Of a stretch of DNA of 64,000 nucleotides, positions 55,075 through 64,000 are shown piece by piece. Location of the stretch: NCBI GenBank assembly GCA_963573305.1, contig OY754337.1, positions 74,289,094 through 74,353,093 of the forward strand, given 5' to 3'. Position 1 is the first letter of the stretch. Each line of letters begins with the position of its first letter. The notes beneath the pieces were generated by a model that saw only the letters and a program-made list of their open reading frames with translations, searched no databases and was not told the DNA's origin. A program made the position numbers and the translations under genes. Origin of the DNA: Pyrrhosoma nymphula. Its lineage: Eukaryota; Arthropoda; Insecta; Odonata; Coenagrionidae.

Positions 55075-57110
55075 TGAGGAAGTCTTCTCGGGTCTTCCAC
55101 CGGGATAGGTTTTTAACTGCCGACGTTTCGGAGTCCGTCTCGCACTCCATTCTCAAGGCTAATGATGACGTTTATGAAGGCTTAAACCGACACCATTGTT
55201 GTGCGTGGTCAAGGGCTTGTCGTTACGATTTGAATACGCCAAAAGTTATAATAACGGTTTCCATTCACCGCTAAGGGAAAAGCCATGGTCTCGATTGAAA
55301 TTTCTTCTTTTTAATCGAATTTCAATCTCCTTAAAAATTCTATCCCAATATCCTTGGGAGCGGGCGAGCACTTTAGTTTCATGGAAATGGATGTAGTGGT
55401 CCATGGTTATGCTGTGTTCAGCATTGGCGGATTTATCAATTTGTGCCAGGCGTCGATGTCGTCGGTGCTCTTTCACCCTGGTATCAATGGTCCAACTCGT
55501 TTCTCCAATATACATCTTACCGCATTCACAAGGCACTTGGTGTCTTTAGGCCGATAGGGTCCTTAGCTCGGACGATGGAATCCCGGATATTTTGGGGTGG
55601 CATGTGAATCGTCTCGATATTGTGCCTGGCGAGTATTCTAGATATTTTACCAGTATCGTGGCCACATAAGGTAAGCAGGCTCTTGCAAGAGGTTTCTTTT
55701 TCTCTTCCTGCGTAATTGGCGACCGATGGCCAAAGCACTTTTTAAGTGCCAAAGATATTTCATGTCCGCTATATCAATTTTCGTGGAAGGTCCTGCGGAG
55801 GTGGTTTAACTCCTGAGGTAGATTATCCTTGTCGGTAATAGACCTGGCGCGATGAATTTAAGTGTTTAACACTACATGTCTCTGAGAGGGATGATGATGA
55901 CTACGGCCGTTCAAATACAGGTTGCTGTGTGTTGGTTTTCGATAAACACTATGCCGGAGTGAGCCATCCATCTTCCGCCGACTCAAAATGTCGAGGAATG
56001 GGAGCCGACCGTTGCATTCCAATTCAATTGTGAAGGAGATATTTGGATGTTTGTTGTTCATGTATGTTAGGAATTGGTCAAGAGCAGCTTTCCCGTGTGG
56101 CCAGACCGCAAAGGTATCGTCGGCATAGCGAAAAAAGTACTTAGGGCGTAGTGGGGCAGAATTAAGCGCCTTATCCTCCAAATCTTCCATGAAGAAGTTC
56201 GCTATAACAGAGGATAGCGGGGACCCCATTGGAACTCCATCTGCTTGCTCGAAGAACTTCCCATCGTACATAAAATAGGTGGACGTAAGCACATGATGAA
56301 ATAACTTCACCGTTTTGTCGTCCAATTTTGAACTCAAAAGGCGTAAGGTATCTCCCAAGAATATCCGAGTAAAAAGTGAAACAACGTCAAGGCTCACTAA
56401 GATATCCTTCTCTTACAGGAGAATATTCTTTAACATCTCTAAAAAATCCTTGGAGTTTTTTATGTGATGCTCACATGATCCTACAAATCGCTCCAGGGTT
56501 CCAATTAGAAGTTTCGCCAATTTGTAGGTTGGAGAGGCAATGGCGCTCACTATGGGCCTTAGAGGAATTTATGTATGTTTATGTATTATATGTATATTTA
56601 TGCCTCATGTATTTTGGGTTGGCCGTAAAGCCTCAGAGGAACTGGAGCCTGTGGCCGCAGTTTGGTAGAAGTCTCAGAGGGTAGAACCATACCTTTAATG
56701 AGAGCGTTGGTGTTCCTTGCGATTGAGTCGGTGGGGTCCCGGGTCCAGGGAACGTAGGGTGCATCCTGAAGAATATTTTGAATCTTCCGGTTGTATTCCT
56801 CCCTGTACATAAGATAAGGACCGTGGCCTCCCCTTTGTCTGCCGGAAGTACTTGGCTGGAAGGATGGTAGTATTCTTCCGTAGAGCGCGGAAGGCCCTTG
56901 GTGATGTTGGCTTTAGGTGGCAATGCCCATTTTAGGATTAAAGAGACTTCGTTCCTCACCTCCTCTGCTTAATCCCCGGGAAGACTCTGAATAGCTTGCT
57001 CTATCCCGGCGATGAAATCCTGTAATATTGCGTCTTCATCGGCCTTTATCGAAGATATCAAAAACGTGGTGTTGAGCGGCTATCACCCCTCTCTTCTGCT
57101 GTAAAATAAA
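55075..57110 (-). mobile_element. Penelope-like element, decayed
   Basis: A minus-strand retroelement with reverse transcriptase followed by a GIY-YIG endonuclease, the order unique to Penelope-like elements. In order: an N-terminal part with QDFIAGIEQAIQSLP (~56990-57040); EEYNRKIQNILQDAPYVP and RLYGQPKIH (56810-56600); PLRPIVSAIA, interrupted by a ~30-bp AT-rich insert; DVVSLFTRI; GVPMGSPLSSVIANFFMEDLE; FFRYADDTFAVWPHG; LPFLDIL and YRKPTHSNLYLN; then GHDTGKISRILARHNIETIH and the endonuclease CGKMYIGETSWTIDTRVKEHRR with the conserved late E block. Several frameshifts and stops inactivate it. The 3' segment CGAAACGTCGGCAGTTAA (55114-55131) is typical of the family. Confidence 0.9.
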
Positions 57111-58075
57111 TAAACAGCTTATTTCCTTTTTTGCTTATCTTCCGTAATGAGGGCAGTTGGGAGGCCCAATGACGCAAAAAGAAAATCCCAGAAACCGTCC
57201 AATTTGGTGTCAATTTTAAATTTTAGTAAGGCCCTCTTTGATTGGGGATGCCATTAAGCGGGACTGGCTCATGGATGAGATGAAAGGACACCGACCATCT
57301 TTGTTGATGCATGAATGAGTGCGAATATCTTGAGTTTGTCGGGATAAAATTTGAAAATACAGCAACTAAAAAATGAGCTTTGCATTACAAAGTATGCGAA
57401 TTTATTAATTATAATTTCTTTAAAAACATCTGTGGTACTAGTTTATCAATCATTATTAATGTCTATAACTGCGTAATTTCACACCTTACTCATTTAAATG
57501 CGCTTATTTACAAGGGGAAGAAAGCTCTTTTTGTGATCATTTTACGTAAACTTTACTGATTAGTTTATAGCCTTCGATGTGCTTAATCTTCGCAGCAAAA
57601 CCTCGGGTGTGGGAGTCAGAGGATGAACCTCCGTCCACTTTAAAGAACTTTGGAATGAAACTTCATCTTATTCGTGAGAAATACAAGCCAATCCATTATT
57701 TAAATTCTGTCAATTTAATATAAAAGTAATATTATCTTGTCAAAGGGAACCACAAAAAAGTGCATTTTAGAGATAACCGATATACCTATTTATGGTTAGT
57801 ATAAATCTTTGTTTGACCGTACAAGGCGTTCGTATTTTCTTGTAATGTAATCTTTTTGAATAATTTGCAAAACGTTCCTTGGGTAACACGTTCATAAAAT
57901 GTGAATGGTATACAAAACAGCTATTACAGTGAAATATTAATATTTTGATTTTTCGTCTTTAATTTTGTCAAAATATCTCAGTTATATGTTTATGATTATC
58001 ATGAAGACCTTTTTTGTGCTGTTGTATGTAAAATATCTCAATCTAAGAACTATGGATGTTAATCATTTTATTTTA

Positions 58076-58080
<5 letters not shown>

Positions 58081-58117
<37 letters not shown>
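58081..58117. repeat. (TA)n microsatellite
   Basis: 37 bp of uninterrupted TA dinucleotide repeat. Confidence 0.97.
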
Positions 58118-58120
<3 letters not shown>

Positions 58121-59658
58121 AATGTAGAGAATACCACGCACCAGGGACGGGATATTTCACCAATACGCATTTTCAAGTTAAGGAGGGGCCGTTCCTTGCT
58201 CCGAACCACCCGCGATTTTCGGCGAAATTTTGATGACCTTAAAAAGACACCGTGAAGTTTGAAATTCTTGTACTTATTGTTGGACTTCTTCAATTTCATT
58301 TCAACCAAGCATATTCCACTTTTACAATTTCTAAATTTTCAACACGAATCGCTATCGCAAAATAATCAGCCCCAAAACTTGCATTGAGTAATCATAAAAA
58401 AATGCTAAGTTTTTTCATCGACCAGTCTTCATTCTCGTCGTAGCTCAGCATTTATGCGTGTAGTTTTTTGTGCGCCTCTGGAGTCTGGATTGTTGGCGGT
58501 AAATTCCCCGAAAGCCATCGGTTCCCTAGGTGACAGATGCCTAGATGATCCCGCACATGCCGTGCTCACGTCTTTTGTTTTTTTTTCATTCTTCCTTCAT
58601 CCCATCCCTACCTACCCTTTCCTTCCCCGAACCACCCACCCGCTACCCCCCTCGGGAGTGGGGGGGGAGGAACACGAGGTACCGCCATATCAAAGCGCAT
58701 ATTTCATCCCCGGAACCGCAGGTGACTCTCAGCCGCCGATAAATCACATGACTTCGGCCGCGTTCCCTCCGGCAGCCACGCCTCTCTCCGCCGGGCGGAC
58801 TAAGGGAGGAGGGAACAGGGGAGGAGGGAATAGGGGAGGGGAAAACTGAGGGTCTGCCGAGTGTTTGGGAGATGAAGGGGTCCTGTATGGGTGGGAGAGA
58901 ATTAAGTCCCCGTGAGACCCCAAAGGACCATAATGCATCGATGTCTCTCAATTCTTTTGGTCAAACTTTGAATCACCAAATCAATTAGTCGAAAAGAAGG
59001 TGGGATCCGTCAAATTTATTAATAAATCCCTTTATATGAAATAATTTTCTATGAGAATTTTGGGATGGGATAATGAGGGCCGTTTTAATATGTGGTTGGT
59101 AGGGTGGCAAGAGGATAAAAACTATCGATACAATTGGTGGACCGAATCCACAATTAAATGGAGAAATCTATGAAACATTAATGCTACCTTACCAAGGATA
59201 AAAGAGAAAAGTTATGATCCATGAGAGCCAATTTTTACCGTTACCGCATAAATACTGATCAAATATATAAAGTAAAGCAGGCGAAACAATTGGCAACAAA
59301 TGGAAGTGGGATTAATGTCTTAAGAGTTTGATGGAACTCGTTTAAAAATCGTTGGCTCAATTTTAGTGTTTCATATTGTATAGTAAAAACCGAATCATTC
59401 TTGTCAAGATGGTGCTGTAGAAAAGCTAAATTCTCGCATGATATTTTGGTTTCCATGGAATTAAGTTAATTATTTGGTTTTAAATCTTAACTAGAAAGAA
59501 TTATGAAGTCCCGATTAATTGACAGGCATAAATCTTGGCCTAGAAAATGCTTAAGAACGTAACAAATATTTAAAAATATTTAAAACGTTGCTCTTCCAAC
59601 CCATTAAAGAATGGAAGAAGGGACTTTTTAAAGTCTCAATCTCGCCCCAATAAATACG

Positions 59659-59673
59659 TATATATATATATAT
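59659..59673. repeat. Short (TA)n microsatellite
   Basis: 15 bp of TA repeat. Confidence 0.9.
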
Positions 59674-60734
59674 CTGGGTGCATTGACTCTTGTCATTTAT
59701 CCTGTTGGTTTTTATTTCTTTTTAGTGTGTGCTAAAATATTACATGTTTCTCTTGCGGGTAACTCTAGTAAATTTTCTTTCACAGCGTACTTTTTTATAT
59801 TCAAAGTTGGTGTTTGAATTAAAGAAATGCATAAACACTTAATTAAAAGTGTTAAAGAAAAAGACATTGCAAATTAAATATTATAATTGTACCTTCACGA
59901 CTTGTGTGTTATGCATTTAAGTGCACCGTCAACCCTTGATAAGTTTTTATTCATTTGGTCATCCATCTTTTTATTGTTGAGTCTTTGGACTGGCTCAATT
60001 TCTCAACTATTTATTAATATCAGGGTTACCTCAGTGCCAACTAAATCCCCTCAATAGCTTCAATATTTACCTTAAAGTCTTCGGTACCTTTTTATGTCGT
60101 TAATTATTCCTTAAAAATTTTTAAATATATATTCCTTCAAAGAGTAGTTTAAATGATATTCTGCATTCTCGCTGAGCACTATTATTTCCTACCAAAACCA
60201 AATGCTGTTCCGGAGAGTACGTGTATTTGAATAATATGCGTAAGCATTTGACATATCTGTTGAGTGTAATCTGGCACATTACTAAGCAGTTAGACAGTAA
60301 AATGGTTCTGTCTATATTCGGCCGATAAGATAAAGGCCATCGAAATTAGAGGACAAATGAACGAACCTTTTGAGATGGTGAAAACGAGCGTGGTCCCGCT
60401 TAAATCCCTGGGTAATCATCATTTAAGATTTATTTAAATACGGCGATAGGAATAATTTGGTAGGTTGACCGCACTCAGTGCTAATTTTCACGCTTGAACA
60501 ATCAGTCCAATCAAATTTATCCCTTGTATTTTTGTGGAAAGCTCGAATATATGCGATTAATAATTGTCTTCATTCAAAGTAATTATCTTCACGTCACTGC
60601 TTTATTTCCCCTCTGATTATTCGGGTGTGGAACAACGCGAATATTTTGACGGTCCTGCAAATATTTTGGCACTATTGCCTTTGGTTTACAATGATGATGA
60701 TAAAGCTAGAGCTATGTCTATTATTTATTATTTA

Positions 60735-61255
60735 CTAGCTGTGCCCGGAATGCGTTGCAATGCCTCTTTTTCTTTCTAAGTAGGCACACATATACAAAGC
60801 AGACACATTTACATGTTCAAAATAAATGAAAGAAAATAATTTTTTTTTGCATTAAAATAAAATTGAAAATTTTATTCGAGTGCTTTCGGATATTCAATAT
60901 TATTGGCCTTACCGCCCTCTGCAAAAACAAGTAAATGTTTCGGCTGTCCCACTCGTTAGCATGCAACATATAATTGACCCTGTGAAAAGCATGGATTTTC
61001 CAGATTTTATCCTCACACTTGAAACGATTGACCTTGTGCCTTGTTTATTGTCATTGCAAGGCGAACGGGGAACTGTAGTCGTTTAAATTCAAATGGCATG
61101 TCGGTGGGAATAATGGGAATACGTGGAATAAGCACATCTTCTCCTTTTGAATTGTCATTCTGAATTGTCGCTTCGATGACGTTTGGCAGCAGTTGTTTGA
61201 CAATAAGCCTGGTTCCATTGCACAAACGTAGTGTATAAATATTACGCAAAAGAAT
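60735..61255 (-). pseudogene. Helitron helicase C-terminus and 3' end
   Basis: The minus-strand frame 61249-61013 reads RLCNGTRLIVKQLLPNVIEA, then GEDVLIPRIPIIPTD, MPFEFKRLQFPVRLAMTINKAQGQS. These are the last motifs of the Pif1-family helicase of Helitron Rep-Hel proteins. After one stop, decayed GQLYVAC and KHLLVFAEGGK blocks follow, the known helicase ending. About 150 bp further the strand ends CACAGCTAG before T, preceded by a degenerate hairpin (60747-60764), a Helitron 3' terminus. Rep, the rest of the helicase and the 5' end are absent, so this is a dead 3' fragment. Confidence 0.85.
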
Positions 61256-62723
61256 TGGTGCATAAGAATAACTTTATCCTCCTGATAAAGAAAGTGATGT
61301 CATGATTCTAATGATACCCTAATGTCAGCCACTCCCTACAATACTATCCACGTTAATTTTCAGAAACGAGAAGCCTTCTAATGTGATAAAAAAATATGGC
61401 TGTACGCTCCAGAGAGGCATTATTACAGCAAAGAGGACGTTTTTATGCATAAATCACGTCAGCAATTTAAGGGTGTGTAAATTGTATATTTTGTTCATTA
61501 TTTAAATAAATAAAGCACTAACATATCGTAAAATATTTTACAAAAATCCTCCGATTTTGAAGAATTTTTCAGCCTTAAGGTTTGTACAAAAAAGTAAAGT
61601 TAATGTCTCTACTATGTATCTTTCTTTACTACTAAGAAATTCAGACACAATAGCTAAATTTTTGCGTCATTATGTTTAATTCATGCTTCATTAAAACTGC
61701 TTAAATAAATAAAACTGCAATTTTAAAATAAAATTGAATATGGCCTCATTAATGAGAAGAGCAAAATCTCGCTCAAAGTATGTACCTTAAGCCTCCCTGA
61801 CCTTTGTGAATCCTGAGCGTCCACGTGAATGACAAAAATTGAGCAACGAGTGGTCCTTTGCTGGCACACAGTGATTATCAGAGATTCCTTCTTATGTATT
61901 GTAGCCCACCCGGCCGGGTCAGGGCGCGTGCTCTCACAAAAATCAAGAGAAGGGAGCAAAGCCCAATTCGCACGCGAAACTCCTTCTCCCAGATTTTAGC
62001 GCGAGACCGTCTCCACGTCACTTCGTGACTCAAAAAAGAATAAAAAAGATACCTACGCACGAGGCGTAAGAAAGTTTGTGGGGGGGGGCGACCCATCTTT
62101 ACTTCCCGTGCGATCTCTGGCTTCGGTTTTGGGCGTTGAATAGGGGCAGGGCGTCGTCGTGTATGGAAAGGAATTTTGAACAAATACCATAGAGAGCTTT
62201 CGTTTCACAATCTATTTCGTTTATAGGAGAACAGCAAAGCAATTAAGCTTAGCCTAAGTGAGCAAAATGGTATGAAAATGAGCGTGATACAACGGATGAA
62301 ATGGATGAACATTGGCGTAGAAGTCACACTGGTGGGCACGATTGGAGACGAAATTGTAATGAGCGTCAAAACATTCTAAGGAAATACACTTTAGAATGAT
62401 TACATGATCGTCCCCTTACACAGTTACGTTGATAAACGAAAAGACAAACCCCTCAGGCGGGGAAGGTGATCGATCAGCCAGTCAACGTCACTTACACGTT
62501 GAAGGCGTCAATTATAACGATTGTACAGTCTGATTATTACGTTCTTGATATTTTGGCGATTGGACAGGGGATCACTGATTATGCCCCCCAGATGCCGCTT
62601 CTTCTGAAGGGAGGGGAAGGTTAAAAGCTGGTCCATTAGGGGGAGGTAAACCAAAATAAAGGGGTTTCTCTCAAATGCACGGGGACGGTGACTTGAAAAA
62701 ACCGATCGCTGCGCGACCGTTAC
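61256..62723. other. Unassigned sequence
   Basis: No gene recognised. A 101-codon arginine-rich minus-strand frame (62183-61878) has no known domain and overlaps a G-run at 62078-62087. Confidence 0.3.
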
Positions 62724-62987
62724 TTATCGTTTAGAAGATTCTTCCTTCAGCCAGGCGAAGTCGGGACCGTGGATTAGGATCGGGACAGCGGATTTTCCTA
62801 CTCGCGAGTACGTGTAGCAGAGTGTTTGGACCAAAGTCTCCTCTTCACTCTCAGCTACTGGCGTTGATTCCTCTCCAACAGAGGCGCCCACGATCTCCAC
62901 GTCCAGGTGAGGATTCAGCCTCCTCTCGCCTTCAAGGGTTTCTCCTTCTCTCGAACAGCCAAACTTCTGCCGTTCCTCTGGAAGCAT
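62724..62987 (-). CDS. Uncharacterised small ORF or exon (87 codons)
   Basis: A minus-strand frame from ATG at 62987 to TAA near 62724. The product is acidic in the middle (GEESTPVAESEEETLVQ) with a mixed C-terminus ending FAWLKEESSKR. Composition is more protein-like than other small frames in the window. A TTCCAGAGG context after the ATG and AG dinucleotides upstream would allow it to be a terminal exon. No family recognised, and it could be chance; treat as hypothetical. Confidence 0.2.
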   Translation of the reverse strand: MLPEERQKFGCSREGETLEGERRLNPHLDVEIVGASVGEESTPVAESEEETLVQTLCYTYSRVGKSAVPILIHGPDFAWLKEESSKR

Positions 62988-63255
62988 GACCCACTCAGTC
63001 AGTCATCCAACAACATTTCTTTCTAATTTTCCTTCCATCTTCTTTCTCGCCCACCTTGTGTACGCGACAACGGCGATCACGTAAGAGGGTGGGGGGCTTT
63101 CACTTGGGGGTTGGGGGGCTGAAAAAATTGCTTACTTTTCATTTCTTTCTAAACCAAATCAGTATATTTCTTGTTATATATCTTGGATGTTTACATTATT
63201 GTTATATCTTATATAGTTATGTATCTTGGACGGACTCTAGTGGTCGCCGCTTTAA
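62988..63255. other. Unassigned sequence
   Basis: No gene. Ends at TTAA (63252-63255), which borders the possible MITE. Confidence 0.3.
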
Positions 63256-63720
63256 CACTAGAAGTACCGAACTTTTTGGCATACCTATTATTGCCGCAGG
63301 GGTCAATTTGACCCCTGAAAATAAATAGTTTTACAAACGAAAATTTAGGTTTTTAAAATCAAAATATTATCAAAATTGTTTTGAAATGTCTTTTATTTAT
63401 TATTGTTTATTTTTTCTTGGAATAATGGTGGTTTACGGTAAAATAATACAATTTGCCATTTCCACTCTGCTTTTTCCACATCTATTTTGAAGTAAACGAT
63501 ACAAGTATTACATCAAAGTATTATAACTATGCATACGTATACATAAAGTCCTATTTTGAGTACTTATAAACAGTTATCATTGTTTATAAAAATCTAAAAA
63601 AACTACGAAGAAAGGTATTTTTTTTAAAGAAATTAAAAGTTAATTATAAAATGACAAAACTCCAATAATACAGGGAAGAAGTAGCCTGTGGTCAAAATGA
63701 CCCCAATGGTACTAACAGGT
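63256..63720. mobile_element. Possible piggyBac-like MITE
   Basis: TTAA (63252-63255) is followed by CACTAGAAGTACCG and, ~30 bp in, GGGGTCAATTTGACCCC. At the other end the reversed strand reads CCTGTTAGTACC, then GGGGTCATTTTGACC. Similar terminal and subterminal motifs in inverted orientation, with a TTAA on the left, suggest a piggyBac-like MITE of ~465 bp. The right-hand TTAA is not at the expected position, and the ends are only partly alike. Confidence 0.45.
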
Positions 63721-64000
63721 AGATGGTGACGTGCATTAAAACTATGCTTGCGATGAGGTTCTTATTTTCTCATTATGTTCTTCTGCTAAAATAAATATAA
63801 AATGAGAAATATAAAAGAGCTTGAACCAGCCCTTCCAAGTTCAGTGCGCTTTCATTGTTTTTTGGTTTAATTTTTTGATGCCGTTCGATAGGTGGCATTA
63901 GTGAGGACTCTGAGGCACATTGTCACTTTGTTTACTAATGGCGGCTTGGGGGGATTTCCGATTGGAAGTACAGAAAAAGATTGATTGCTCAACTAAAAAT
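63721..64000. other. Unassigned sequence at window end
   Basis: No gene or repeat recognised. Confidence 0.3.

Larger units (their letters stand above)
57111..60734. other. Unassigned region with simple repeats and a GC-rich island
   Basis: No gene recognised. It holds the (TA)n tract at 58081-58117, a shorter one at 59659-59673, and a CpG-containing C/G-rich island at 58560-58880 with a GGGAGGAGGGAA-type direct repeat near 58804-58845. Confidence 0.35.

Noticed and set aside
1..64000. CRISPR arrays, bacterial operons or prophage features
   Set aside because: The DNA is clearly eukaryotic; no spaced direct repeats or bacterial gene organisation is present.

Overview
This window is eukaryotic nuclear DNA, most likely from an arthropod and probably an insect. 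It is AT-rich, has no bacterial-style gene packing, contains GT-AG introns, a tRNA-derived SINE, many decayed transposable elements (TEs) and short GC/CT-rich islands. No conserved host protein-coding gene could be recognised. Almost every supported feature is a transposon or a piece of one, and the species cannot be named from the sequence alone.

Layout. 0-3.3 kb: pieces of CR1-like LINEs, an RTE-like LINE remnant, a tRNA-derived SINE nested in a CR1-like tail, and a Helitron-type 3' end. 4.47-13.37 kb: a large composite element bounded by ~0.9-kb inverted arms that are about 99% identical and flanked by an 8-bp duplication (GGATATTT). It encloses a CR1 endonuclease fragment, a Merlin (IS1016-like) transposase, an intron-containing Mutator-like transposase and a nearly full-length but dead CR1-like LINE. 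14.4-15.5 kb: a CR1 tail split by a 5'-truncated R1/I-type LINE with a 13-bp target duplication. 16.9-17.4 kb: another CR1 3' fragment, which is the empty site for the SINE. 19.1-19.8 kb: a 336-bp tandem duplication. 20.9-24.9 kb: a CR1 LINE split by a ~2.1-kb piggyBac-type element at a TTAA site.

25-42 kb: mostly unassigned AT-rich DNA with GC/CT-rich islands, a solo LTR carrying heat-shock-element (HSE) arrays (28.3 kb), a perfect 57-bp palindrome (31.4 kb), LINE remnants (34.8 and 41.3 kb) and a 529-bp MITE with ~155-bp inverted repeats (40.2 kb). 42.1-46.5 kb: an intact Ty1/copia retrotransposon with two 176-bp LTRs that read as identical, a 1327-codon gag-pol ORF, a primer-binding site (PBS) matching the initiator tRNA-Met anticodon arm, and a 5-bp target duplication. 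It is the only apparently functional coding region. 47.2-47.5 kb: a 380-bp hAT MITE. 54.2-54.5 kb: a minus-strand HSE/TATA/splice-donor cluster resembling a heat-shock promoter and leader exon. 55.1-57.1 kb: a Penelope-like element with reverse transcriptase and GIY-YIG endonuclease. 60.7-61.3 kb: the helicase end of a Helitron. 63.3-63.7 kb: a possible piggyBac-like MITE.

The TEs form a readable relative chronology: CR1 pieces are oldest and serve as targets for the SINE, the R1-like LINE and the piggyBac element, while the copia element is very young. The most unusual structure is the 8.9-kb long-arm composite at 4.47-13.37 kb. The two HSE-type promoters at 28.4 and 54.5 kb are the most interesting regulatory signals.
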